Assembly: GCA_050290225.1 (NCBI GenBank)
Contig: JBNKHG010000014.1
Coordinates: forward strand, 1-32,783
Reading direction: 5' to 3'
Source of the DNA: JBNKHG01 sp050290225
GTDB lineage: Bacteria > Pseudomonadota > Gammaproteobacteria > Pseudomonadales > Cellvibrionaceae
DNA length: 32,783 nt
The position numbers and the translations under genes were made by a program. The first letter of the stretch is position 1. The number at the start of each line of letters is the position of its first letter. Below the pieces are notes generated by a model, which saw only the letters and a program-made list of their open reading frames with translations, ran no database searches and had not been told where the DNA came from. Shown piece by piece: positions 1 through 7,509 of this stretch.

Positions 1-30
1 GCCCGCCAGCACCGGCGGCGGCTTCAAACA

Positions 31-1839
31 CTAACAATAACACTCTGGTTGCTGGGCCAGGTAACTAAAATAGGCCGTATCCTTGTAGGGAAGCTTCATA
101 AAACCCGAGACACCCAGGCCGTCGATCAGGTGCAAATGGGCGAGAATGAAATCCAGGCAACCGCGAAATTCGGTTTCCCGCGCAGGGTCAAGCAGCGTCA
201 GGTAATTGTGGATCTTGAGGTCGTAATCGAGGCTTTCAAAAATAATACAGCCGGTGTGGTGGATACTGTTCATCACGGCCAGTTTTTCGATAATCGGCAG
301 CGGCAGGGTCAGCATTTCGTCCGGGTCGTCCCCGTCTTCAAAATAGGAGTGCAGGCGGCTCTCGATACTACCCCCTGGGCTCTCGCTGACTTCGTAGGGA
401 ATGGCCATCCCCGGCGCCACGCTGAAAGGCTGCTCCGGCGAATCGCGCTCTATATGCAGGGTTTTGCGCGCATCGAACATACAGCTCTTAAAGACCCCGG
501 TTTTATTGATGGCGCGCCCCAGGGCCACCATATTGTTAACTGCGCAGACAAAGGCCGGCATCAGCTCAGGGTCATAAAGATTCAGGCTTGAATCGATAGA
601 CATGCCGCCCTCGTCCCAGTGGATGGCCAACCCACCCACAACCGGGTACTTGCCCAAGTGACTTACAGAAATAATAAAGGCCTTTTCAGTATCGCCCATG
701 CCCTCAAGAAAATTCTTGTAGTAACGGTCCAGCTCGGTGGGGTCCACATCTGCCACCAGCTTTTCCGGGATCTCCCGGCGCAGAAAGGATTTGCGCGAGC
801 TGTAAACCACGGTGTCGATTTCCTGCGGGTTTGTCGCCAGCCATACGGGTATCTGTGGCGACTCCACCACAGATGGGGCTCCGCCACGCGGTTCGGTGAC
901 GATATTTTTCATATAGCGCATGTTTTTCAGAAAGTAGTCACCGCCCCGATCACGCAACGCCTGCTCTTGCGACAGCATCGCCTCCAGGGTGCGGGCGAAC
1001 TCCACCGGCAATCCCAGAGAGCAGGGGCGAATAACGCGGCTGCCAAAGCGGCTCGACTGCCCTGAAGCCAGAGCGTAGAGCGTGCCCGCCACCCCCTGTT
1101 CATCAAAGCGCGGCGAAGACAGCGCTCCGCCAAGCTGCTCTTCACCAATAAAATAGATGTCCCCCAGTTTAGCGTTGGTCTGGGTAAAGTCGGAGGACAA
1201 TGCACAGAGACCGCCGGCATTACTGTACTGGCGCTGGGCGTCCTGCTGGGCATAGACCGCCGCGCCCCAATCGATCAGGCCGACGTTTTCCGAGGCTTCG
1301 TCGAACACCACATTGGAGGGTTTGATATCACCGTGAACCATGGGAGCCCGGTGCCTTCGTTCAGCATCGGCCCGCAACGCAAGCAAAATCTCGGCAAACT
1401 GGGCTGCGATCTTTAACACCAACCGCGCCGGCACCCGACCCTTTTTTAAAATCAGCTGTTCAAGATTAACCCCCCTGGCCCGTTCCATCATCAGGATCGA
1501 CTGCCCCCGCACCCGCTGGAAGTCGACGTAGGCGGGAATATGGGCCAGGTGCAGCTGGGAAAGCATATACCCCTCCTCCTCCAGGCGATCCTGCACATGT
1601 TGCGGCAGAGTGATGCGGGCAAATTTGAAGACATAGTCGATACCGTTGCGACCGGTTCCGCCAAACACAAAACCGTAGGCGCCCTTGCCGATCAGCTCGA
1701 TATTGCGATAACCGAGGCGACGCAGCTGTTTTTTACAAAGTTCGAGCCAGTCCTTGAGCTTTTGCGCATCGCGGTGGCTGAGCAGGTAAATGGACTGCTC
1801 TTCGTTGATATAAAAGTGTTGAAGGTTTTGGTATTCCAT
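31..1839 (-). CDS. Hanks-type serine/threonine protein kinase with long C-terminal region
   Basis: A 602-residue cytoplasmic protein. Seen: a glycine-rich loop GKGAYGFV (residues 51-58), a probable ATP-anchoring Lys72 (VFKF), a catalytic loop MVHGDIKPSNVVF (about 167-179) with Asp171, Lys173 and Asn176, and a metal-binding DWG (190-192) in place of DFG. The HGD form makes it a non-RD kinase. All catalytic residues are present, so activity is expected. Residues beyond about 330 match no domain I recognise; there is no obvious membrane segment or PASTA repeat. It lies 89 bp downstream of bkdB on the same strand, so it may be co-transcribed with the branched-chain dehydrogenase genes. Its substrate is unknown; regulation of that complex is only a guess from position. 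The ATG at 1839 is the first start in the frame. Confidence 0.85.
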   Translation of the reverse strand: MEYQNLQHFYINEEQSIYLLSHRDAQKLKDWLELCKKQLRRLGYRNIELIGKGAYGFVFGGTGRNGIDYVFKFARITLPQHVQDRLEEEGYMLSQLHLAHIPAYVDFQRVRGQSILMMERARGVNLEQLILKKGRVPARLVLKIAAQFAEILLALRADAERRHRAPMVHGDIKPSNVVFDEASENVGLIDWGAAVYAQQDAQRQYSNAGGLCALSSDFTQTNAKLGDIYFIGEEQLGGALSSPRFDEQGVAGTLYALASGQSSRFGSRVIRPCSLGLPVEFARTLEAMLSQEQALRDRGGDYFLKNMRYMKNIVTEPRGGAPSVVESPQIPVWLATNPQEIDTVVYSSRKSFLRREIPEKLVADVDPTELDRYYKNFLEGMGDTEKAFIISVSHLGKYPVVGGLAIHWDEGGMSIDSSLNLYDPELMPAFVCAVNNMVALGRAINKTGVFKSCMFDARKTLHIERDSPEQPFSVAPGMAIPYEVSESPGGSIESRLHSYFEDGDDPDEMLTLPLPIIEKLAVMNSIHHTGCIIFESLDYDLKIHNYLTLLDPARETEFRGCLDFILAHLHLIDGLGVSGFMKLPYKDTAYFSYLAQQPECYC

Positions 1840-1883
1840 CGCAACTCAGCCCCGCGCCCGCAGCATCTTCATCACCCCCCTGG

Positions 1884-1947
1884 CCATTAACGCACTGCCA
1901 TCAACGCACTGCCATCAACGCACTGTCATTAACGCATTGCCATCAAC
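1884..1947. repeat. 14-bp tandem repeat, about 4.6 copies, overlapping the 3' end of bkdB
   Basis: The unit CCATCAACGCACTG recurs at 1884, 1898, 1912, 1926 and (partial) 1940 with one or two substitutions per copy. The last copies encode the C-terminal residues and stop of the E2 protein; the others lie just past its stop codon. This looks like duplication by slippage from the gene end into the intergenic gap. Confidence 0.9.
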
Positions 1948-3149
1948 ATGGTCGCCGGGTCTTCCAGGAATTCTTTCCAGCGGTTATTAAAACGCGCCAT
2001 GGTCGCGCCGTCGATCACACGGTGATCCCCGGACCAGCTGACATTCATCAGCTGCCGCGCACGTACCTGGCCATCAGCGTCGAAACGCGGCAGTGACTGG
2101 ACCTTGCCCAATGCCACAATCGCCACTTGCGGTTTATTGATGATGGGCGTGGCAGCGGTGCCACCGATAGCACCGACATTGGAAATGGTCACCGTGCCAT
2201 TCGCCAGGTCCGCCGGTGCCAGCCGACCCTCCCGGGCCGCCGCCGTCAGACGGTTCAGTTCCTCGGCCAGCTCCAGCAACGAGCGCTGCTCCACATGCTT
2301 GACGTTGGGCACCAGCAGGCCCACTTTGGAATCCACCGCCATGCCAATATTGTGGCTGGCGATATAGTGCAACTCGGTGCAGTCCTCGTTGGGGCGGCTA
2401 TTGATAATCGGGAAGTCGGTCAACGCCAACGACAGGGCTTTCATCAGCAACGGCATCAGGGTGAAACGAATACCCTGGGGCTCGTATTTTTCCTTCAGTT
2501 GCTGGCGCAATGCAATCAGCGCAGTCATATCCACTTCATCCACATAGGTAAAGTGGGGAATACTGGAGACGGAATCCACCATGGCCTTGGCCATCAAGGC
2601 ACGCACACCCGTGATAGCTTCCACCCGGTCCTGTACCTGCGCTGCGGGAGCCTCCCCTGCGGTATCGCCTTTCGCCAAATGGCGCAACACATCTTCCTTC
2701 AGCACGCGTCCATTTTTCCCGGTGGCGGCGACCTGGGTCAGGTCCAGCGCCCGTTCCCGCGCGATACGGCGCACCGCCGGTGTGGTGAGCACTTTTCCCG
2801 CCGGCACCACCTCGGGTTCGGAGTCTGGCACCAGATCCGGAGCGGGGCTTGCCGCTTCGAGCGGCTCCGCCTGGGGCGGCTCTGGCGCACTTTCACTTTC
2901 GACCTCTCCCTCATCGGTGGCGACGGAAAACAGGGGCGAATGCACTTTGGCGATATCGCCCTCCTGGTAATAAAGTTTTAACACCCGACCGTGGTGCATG
3001 GAGGGAATCTGTACCAGAGCCTTGTCTGTGCTGACATCCGCCACCGGCTGATCCTCCTCGATATAGTCGCCCTCCTTGACCAGCCACTCCACTATCTCGC
3101 ACTCGACAATGCCTTCGCCAATATCGGGCAGGATAAAATCGATGCTCAT
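1929..3149 (-). CDS. bkdB: Branched-chain 2-oxoacid dehydrogenase E2 (dihydrolipoamide acyltransferase)
   Basis: A 406-residue E2 core protein that transfers the acyl group from E1-bound thiamine diphosphate, via lipoamide, to CoA. Seen: an N-terminal lipoyl domain (about 1-80) with the modified lysine in VSTDKALVQ (Lys43), an acidic Pro/Ala-rich linker (about 85-118), an E1/E3-binding domain beginning TPAVRRIARERALDLTQVAA, and a C-terminal catalytic domain with the HRVIDG motif (His376, Asp380). There is a single lipoyl domain, as in Pseudomonas BkdB. It is the third gene after bkdA1 and bkdA2, with a 33-bp gap from bkdA2. Assignment to the branched-chain rather than the acetoin or pyruvate complex rests on gene order and the neighbouring bkdR. 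Confidence 0.93.
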   Translation of the reverse strand: MSIDFILPDIGEGIVECEIVEWLVKEGDYIEEDQPVADVSTDKALVQIPSMHHGRVLKLYYQEGDIAKVHSPLFSVATDEGEVESESAPEPPQAEPLEAASPAPDLVPDSEPEVVPAGKVLTTPAVRRIARERALDLTQVAATGKNGRVLKEDVLRHLAKGDTAGEAPAAQVQDRVEAITGVRALMAKAMVDSVSSIPHFTYVDEVDMTALIALRQQLKEKYEPQGIRFTLMPLLMKALSLALTDFPIINSRPNEDCTELHYIASHNIGMAVDSKVGLLVPNVKHVEQRSLLELAEELNRLTAAAREGRLAPADLANGTVTISNVGAIGGTAATPIINKPQVAIVALGKVQSLPRFDADGQVRARQLMNVSWSGDHRVIDGATMARFNNRWKEFLEDPATMLMAMR

Positions 3150-3182
3150 ACAGGCACTCCTCCGGTTTAACCTACCGCTGAT

Positions 3183-4160
3183 TTAATAGTTAACTGTTGC
3201 CTTGATCCCCTCAAAAATCTTCAAGTGATCCGGCAAGTATTCTTTTTCGTGGGCCAGGGGGAAGGGGGTATCGATACCGGTGACGCGGCAGATCGGCGAT
3301 TCCAGTGAGAGAAAACAGCGCTCCTGAATGGCAGCGGTGATTTCCCCGGCAAAGCCGCCGGTACGCGGTGCTTCGTGACTGATCAGCAGGCGTCCGGTTT
3401 TGGTCACCGAGGCAGCCACGGTTTCCACGTCCCAGGGCAGCAGCGAGCAGAGATCGATCAACTCGCAGGAAATCCCCTCTGCCCCGGCTAAATCGGCGGC
3501 CGCTTGCACGGACTCCATCTGCGCACCCCAGGCCAGCAGGGTGATATCGGAGCCCTCCTGCAATCGCTCGGCCCTGCCCAGAGGCAACCGGTAGGCCTCC
3601 TCCGGCACTTCGCCCTTGGAGGCACGATAAAGGCGTTTGGGCTCGAAAAACAGCACCGGATTGGGATCGTCAATCGCCGACAGCAGCAACCCCTTGGCCT
3701 GGTAGGGGTTGCGCGGCACGACCACTTTGAGCCCCGGGGTGTGACAGAAATAGGCTTCCGGTGACTGGGAATGGTAGAGACCGCCAGCGATACCGCCGCC
3801 GTAAGGGGTGCGAAACGTCAGGCCGGCGACATTGAATTGATCGCCAGAGCGGTAGCGAAACTTGGCCGCTTCATTCACGATCTGGTCAAAGGCCGGAAAG
3901 ATATAGTCGGCAAACTGTATTTCCGCCACCGGTTTTGCCCCCTGAGCCGCCAGTCCTACAGCAAATCCTGCGATTCCCTGTTCCGTCAGCGGCGTGTTGA
4001 AACACCGCTCGCGGCCGTATTTTTCCTGCAGATGGCTGGTGGCGCGAAACACACCGCCGAAGGTGCCCACATCCTCACCCAAACACAGCACCCGCTCGTC
4101 GGCAGCCATTGCATTATCCAGCGCGCTGTTGACGGCTTGAAGTAGATTCATCGTCGCCAT
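3183..4160 (-). CDS. bkdA2: Branched-chain 2-oxoacid dehydrogenase E1 beta subunit
   Basis: A 325-residue transketolase-like subunit that forms the alpha2beta2 E1 with bkdA1 and decarboxylates the 2-oxoacids of valine, leucine and isoleucine. Seen: the family N-terminus (MNLLQAVNSALDNAMAADER), LGEDVGTFGGVFRAT, the NTPLTEQGIAGFAVGLA block typical of E1 beta pyrimidine-binding domains, and the C-terminal transketolase domain with LISHEAPRTGGFAGEI. Length is normal. Its ATG lies directly against the stop codon of bkdA1, preceded by GGGAG, so the two are translationally linked. Confidence 0.93.
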   Translation of the reverse strand: MATMNLLQAVNSALDNAMAADERVLCLGEDVGTFGGVFRATSHLQEKYGRERCFNTPLTEQGIAGFAVGLAAQGAKPVAEIQFADYIFPAFDQIVNEAAKFRYRSGDQFNVAGLTFRTPYGGGIAGGLYHSQSPEAYFCHTPGLKVVVPRNPYQAKGLLLSAIDDPNPVLFFEPKRLYRASKGEVPEEAYRLPLGRAERLQEGSDITLLAWGAQMESVQAAADLAGAEGISCELIDLCSLLPWDVETVAASVTKTGRLLISHEAPRTGGFAGEITAAIQERCFLSLESPICRVTGIDTPFPLAHEKEYLPDHLKIFEGIKATVNY

Positions 4161-5345
4161 TTAGAGACTCCCTTTTGCCGCCCGATAGTGCTCCGGGTAT
4201 TTGCGCAGGTGCGTCAACAGATCTTCGTATTGCTCGTGCAGATGCCAGGGCGGTTGGTCATAGACATCCTTGATCAGCTCCTGCAACGACGGAAGCGGCC
4301 GCTGCTCTTCGGCCTTCAACTCCCGCAACACCTCAGCCCGATAATCGTCCTGCAGTGCCTTATCCTCCCCTTCACTCCACCAGCCCTGGTGCAGCAACCA
4401 CTTTTTAACGCGTTCGAGGGGATCCAGCAGACGCCACTTGTCTTCCTCTTCTCGACTGCGGTAACCGCTGGGGTCGTCGGAAGTGGAATGTGCGCCCAGG
4501 CGATAGCTCATGGCCTCGATCAACACAGGACGGCATTGGGTTACCGCCATCTCGCGTGCCTGCACTGCGGCGGCGTAAACGGCGAGCAGGTCATTGCCGT
4601 CCACGCGAATGGTCTGGATGCCATAACCCACGCCGCGTGAGGCGATACCGTCGCCGGCAAACTGCTCCGAGGTGGGTGTGGAGATGGCGTAGCCGTTGTT
4701 ACGGCAGACAAAGACCACGGGACATTTCAGCACCGCGGCCATATTCATGCCGGCGTGAAAATCCCCTTCAGAGGCGGCCCCCTCCCCGTAATAGCAAAGG
4801 GTACAGTGTTGTTCACCACCCTCACGGCCGGCTGCCAGTTTCTGCCCATAGGCATAACCCGCCGCCTGGGGAATCTGGGTTGCCAGCGGGGAACTGATGG
4901 TCATGAAATTAAGCTCGCGACTGCCGTAGTGAACCGGCATCTGCCGTCCTTTGCCAAGATCGTTTTCGTTGCTCAGTAACTGGGACATAAACTGGCGGGC
5001 AGTAAACCCGCGAAAGCGCAGTGCCGCCTGTTCCCGGTATTGCCCCATCAGCATATCGCTGTTGCGAAACGGCGCAGCACTGCCCACCACCGCGGCTTCT
5101 TCACCGGCGCAGGTCAGATAAAAACTGAGCCGCCCCTGACGCTGGGCTGCCACCATGCGCTCATCCAAAATACGGGTAAACACCATGGCCGAGTACATTT
5201 TCAAAGCCAGGGATTGCGTCAATGGCGGCGCCTCCGCGCCCGCGTATAAGGATCCATCCGCCGCCAGTATCTTCAACGTGGGGATTGGCAGATCACTGCC
5301 CGCGATAAAGGCCGGTTTGCCAACACTGTTTGTCTCTTGTCCCAT
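4161..5345 (-). CDS. bkdA1: Branched-chain 2-oxoacid dehydrogenase E1 alpha subunit
   Basis: A 394-residue E1 alpha subunit from the ATG at 5345. Seen: the E1 alpha core with YLTCAGEEAAVVGSAAPF, the thiamine-diphosphate motif running from GEGAASEGDFHAGMN to CRNNGYAIST, and the phosphorylation-loop-like stretch YRLGAHSTSDDPSGYRSREE. The frame stays open upstream to 5570, but those 75 extra codons look non-coding and are not part of the family; MGQETNSV is the expected N-terminus. It is the first gene of the bkdA1-bkdA2-bkdB block, divergent from bkdR. The E3 gene (lpd) is not in the window, so the complex must use an E3 encoded elsewhere. Confidence 0.93.
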   Translation of the reverse strand: MGQETNSVGKPAFIAGSDLPIPTLKILAADGSLYAGAEAPPLTQSLALKMYSAMVFTRILDERMVAAQRQGRLSFYLTCAGEEAAVVGSAAPFRNSDMLMGQYREQAALRFRGFTARQFMSQLLSNENDLGKGRQMPVHYGSRELNFMTISSPLATQIPQAAGYAYGQKLAAGREGGEQHCTLCYYGEGAASEGDFHAGMNMAAVLKCPVVFVCRNNGYAISTPTSEQFAGDGIASRGVGYGIQTIRVDGNDLLAVYAAAVQAREMAVTQCRPVLIEAMSYRLGAHSTSDDPSGYRSREEEDKWRLLDPLERVKKWLLHQGWWSEGEDKALQDDYRAEVLRELKAEEQRPLPSLQELIKDVYDQPPWHLHEQYEDLLTHLRKYPEHYRAAKGSL

Positions 5346-5611
5346 AACGCCACACCCGCAAGTTATTGTTTTCGAACAAGTTCCCTCACTTACACTATAG
5401 CCACTCCTTTGAAATTTAACCCCCCGGGCTCGACACACAGCCGCTATGGCCGCGATTCCATTTTCTATTCCTCGGCGGCAACCCAGCCTGGATTTCTTCG
5501 GTAATCCGGGCGCAGAGAGGAGATAGAGCCTCTTTCCTTCCCTGAAACCCGCTGAGAAACCAGCATACAACCCAAACCATGGGTTATATTGAATCTTTTC
5601 CTAAGGAGATA
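5346..5611. promoter_or_regulatory. Divergent control region between bkdA1 and the bkdR leader
   Basis: This 266-bp region must hold the promoters for both the bkd structural genes (leftward) and bkdR (rightward). By analogy with Pseudomonas, BkdR probably binds here; AT-rich tracts such as that around 5575-5600 are plausible sites. I could not fix -35/-10 pairs with confidence. Confidence 0.5.
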
Positions 5612-5704
5612 ATGTTACTGAGTCAGGGGCAGATTTTTTTTGCTTTATTGCCAGATTCGCCGCTAAAATTAGGATACAAACTTCACCAGATTGAGAATTA
5701 CTAG
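5612..5704 (+). CDS. Possible leucine-rich leader peptide upstream of bkdR
   Basis: A 30-codon ORF starts at the ATG at 5612, four bases after a strong Shine-Dalgarno sequence (AAGGAG, 5603-5608), and stops at 5702-5704, one base before the bkdR ATG. Seven of 30 residues are Leu, written with TTA, CTG, TTG, CTA and CTT. The peptide begins MLLSQGQIFF and ends LHQIENY. bkdR has little Shine-Dalgarno of its own, so translational coupling through this ORF is plausible. Leucine-sensitive attenuation is a more speculative possibility. No homologue is known to me. Confidence 0.4.
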   Translation: MLLSQGQIFFALLPDSPLKLGYKLHQIENY

Positions 5705-5705
5705 G

Positions 5706-6176
5706 ATGAAGTCTCCAATAGAATTTGACGAGTTTGATCGCAAGATATTGCGCACCCTGCAGGAGAACGCCGACTACTCAATGGCGGAACTGGGGGAAAA
5801 GGTTGGGCTGTCTCACACCCCATGCTGGCGTCGAATCAAACGCCTGGAAGCTGAAGGCATTATCAAGGGCAAGGTGACCTTGCTGGATCCGCAAAAACTG
5901 GATCTCAGCGTCACAGTTCACGCCTATATTACGATCAAAAGCCACGATGAGAACTCCCTCAACGCCTTTGAATCGGCCGTTCAGGACGTGGAGGAAATCG
6001 TCGAGTGTTATTCCACCAGTGGCGACAAGGATTATGTGCTGCGCGTGGTGGTTGACAGCGTTGACCACTATGAGCGGCTACTCAAGAACAACCTGGTACA
6101 CCTGCCCAATGTGGCCTCAGTCAATTCCACGTTTGCCTTGAAGCAGGTCAAATACACAACCCAGCTGCCCCTTTAA
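5706..6176 (+). CDS. bkdR: Lrp/AsnC-family regulator, BkdR type
   Basis: A 156-residue transcriptional regulator. Seen: an N-terminal winged helix-turn-helix (FDRKILRTLQENADYSMAEL, then GLSHTPCWRRIKRLEAEGII) and a C-terminal RAM/AsnC ligand-binding domain (VTVHAYITIK to CYSTSGDKDYVLRVVVD). Divergence from bkdA1A2B is the classical arrangement of BkdR, an Lrp-like activator that responds to branched-chain amino acids in Pseudomonas. I use the ATG at 5706; an in-frame TTG at 5691 would add five residues but has no better ribosome site. Translation may depend on the leader ORF that ends one base upstream. Confidence 0.9.
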   Translation: MKSPIEFDEFDRKILRTLQENADYSMAELGEKVGLSHTPCWRRIKRLEAEGIIKGKVTLLDPQKLDLSVTVHAYITIKSHDENSLNAFESAVQDVEEIVECYSTSGDKDYVLRVVVDSVDHYERLLKNNLVHLPNVASVNSTFALKQVKYTTQLPL

Positions 6177-6214
6177 TCCGTACCTCGACTCGATTAATTG
6201 AGCGCTTCGCCAAA

Positions 6215-6242
6215 GCAGCACGCAGCACGCAGCACGCAGCAC
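6215..6242. repeat. 7-bp tandem repeat (GCAGCAC), four copies
   Basis: Four exact copies of GCAGCAC lie head to tail, 38 bp after the bkdR stop codon and just before the terminator-like hairpin. No coding role is apparent. Confidence 0.95.
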
Positions 6243-6270
6243 GTCGATATAGGCATGGCTAGGCACCTAT

Positions 6271-6300
6271 AAAAAAGCCCGCACATCCACTGGCGGGCTT
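6271..6300. terminator. Rho-independent terminator-like hairpin after bkdR
   Basis: The stem AAGCCCGC (6275-6282) pairs with GCGGGCTT (6293-6300) around a 10-base loop. The run of A at 6271-6276 makes it a well-formed terminator for minus-strand transcription. On the plus strand the tail is only AAATAT, so it may terminate bkdR weakly or act in both directions. Confidence 0.7.
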
Positions 6301-6624
6301 AAATATACTTCAAGCAATAGGAGGAGAGCATTTAAGGCATGATGATAAATGGCTATCAGCAAAGCCTTTAGTAGGTATAGCAAAGAATTGGCGATATGCC
6401 TCCTCGGCTCCCCTATTCATCATTGATTTTGTCTATAACGCTGGCCATGCTGTGGGTTGGACACATCTGGCGTTAAAAGCCATTGGATTTTGGCGCCTCC
6501 AGTTATTAGACTAATCCCAGAATCGAGCCACAATTGCCGCACCGGAGCATGCAGCTTAATCCGTTGTTCTATTAAGGTACTCTCGTAAGGCACTCTCGCA
6601 TCACTGCGATCTCTATGGCCGCCC
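6301..6624. other. Gene-free stretch between bkdR and the binding-protein/GGDEF-EAL operon
   Basis: No convincing gene or RNA seen. It should hold the promoter of the downstream operon. Minus-strand frames here are short, start inside the 9-bp repeat and show no family resemblance. Confidence 0.5.
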
Positions 6625-6658
6625 CGGATCGCACGGATCGCACGGATCGCACGGATCG
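6625..6658. repeat. 9-bp tandem repeat (CGGATCGCA), 3.8 copies, just before a start codon
   Basis: Three exact copies and a 7-base partial copy end 8 bases before the ATG at 6667, abutting the likely ribosome site (GAGAG). A change in copy number would alter the distance between promoter and ribosome site, so a phase-variation-like effect is possible but not shown. Confidence 0.9.
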
Positions 6659-6666
6659 AGAGAACA

Positions 6667-7509
6667 ATGAATACCATGATTACCGTTTTTTTCTACCGTC
6701 TTCTGCGTCTGACACTTTTGGTTCTGTTGTTGGGCTGCACCGCGAGCCAGGCAGATCCACTACGCCTGGCCACCACCACCTCAACTGATAATTCGGGCCT
6801 GCTGGATCTGCTGCTGCCCAAATTTGAACAGCAGACCGGTTACCGTTTGAGCACCTACGTGGTCGGCAGTGGCCTAGCCCTGCAGATGGGACGCGCCGGC
6901 AAGGTCGATGTGCTCCTGACCCACTCTCCCGACGCTGAAACCGTGTTTATGGAGCAGGGCCACGGCGCGGCGAAGCGGGCTATCATGAGCAACGAATTTA
7001 TACTGGTGGGTCCCGAAAAGGACCCCGCCGGCGTCACCGAAAGCGCCAGCGCCGCCGAGGCATTCAAGCGTATCGCCGAGCACCGGTCCCTGTTTGTTTC
7101 CAGAGGTGACACCTCGGGCACCCACCGCACCGAATTGAACCTGTGGAAAGCCAGCGAAGTGTCCCCTTACTGGCAGGACTGGTATTACGAACTGGGGGCA
7201 GGTATGGGCGCAACCCTGGTGTTCGCCAGCCTCAACGAGGGCTACACCCTCACCGACAGTGCCACCTGGCTGAACAAGAAGCACCACCTGAGGCTGAAAC
7301 AACTCTACCGGGGTGATCCGGCCCTGAAAACCGTGTACTCGGTCATCACCGTCAACCCGAAACAACACGCACAGGTGAATTACCAGGGAGCAATTGCCCT
7401 GCAGCAGTGGTTTTCCTCTCAAGAAACACAGGTACTGATAGGCAACTACCGCATCAATAATCAACCCCTCTTTACGCCACTACTGTATAAGCGATCAGGC
7501 GCACCATGA
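6667..7509 (+). CDS. TupA-like periplasmic anion-binding protein (tungstate/molybdate type)
   Basis: A 280-residue exported solute-binding protein. Seen: a hydrophobic signal segment (about 9-23) ending in LLLGC, a probable lipobox with Cys24; then LRLATTTSTDNSGLLDLLLP, the hallmark start of TupA-type tungstate-binding proteins, and VDVLLTHSPDAE and FVSRGDTSGTH, further conserved blocks that contact the oxyanion in the family. The usual permease and ATPase (TupB, TupC) are absent. Its stop overlaps the start of a GGDEF-EAL membrane protein (ATGA at 7506-7509), so it probably serves as a ligand sensor for that protein rather than in uptake. Ligand identity (tungstate, molybdate or another oxyanion) cannot be read from the sequence. 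Confidence 0.85.
   Translation: MNTMITVFFYRLLRLTLLVLLLGCTASQADPLRLATTTSTDNSGLLDLLLPKFEQQTGYRLSTYVVGSGLALQMGRAGKVDVLLTHSPDAETVFMEQGHGAAKRAIMSNEFILVGPEKDPAGVTESASAAEAFKRIAEHRSLFVSRGDTSGTHRTELNLWKASEVSPYWQDWYYELGAGMGATLVFASLNEGYTLTDSATWLNKKHHLRLKQLYRGDPALKTVYSVITVNPKQHAQVNYQGAIALQQWFSSQETQVLIGNYRINNQPLFTPLLYKRSGAP

Noticed and set aside
5346..5570. N-terminal extension of the E1 alpha protein
   Set aside because: The frame is open for 75 more codons, but the sequence is unlike any E1 alpha N-terminus, and the ATG at 5345 gives normal family length.
5691..5705. TTG start for bkdR adding five residues
   Set aside because: No ribosome site precedes it, and the ATG at 5706 matches the family N-terminus and couples to the leader ORF.
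6339..6410. Possible c-di-GMP (GEMM) riboswitch before the GGDEF-EAL operon
   Set aside because: A GCAAAGCC snippet is present, but the conserved GGGCAAACC part and the closing GGUAGCGGGGUUACC part are missing, so the fold cannot form.
6420..6677. 85-residue minus-strand frame
   Set aside because: It starts inside the 9-bp repeat (giving RAIRAIRAIR), has no ribosome site and shows no family features.
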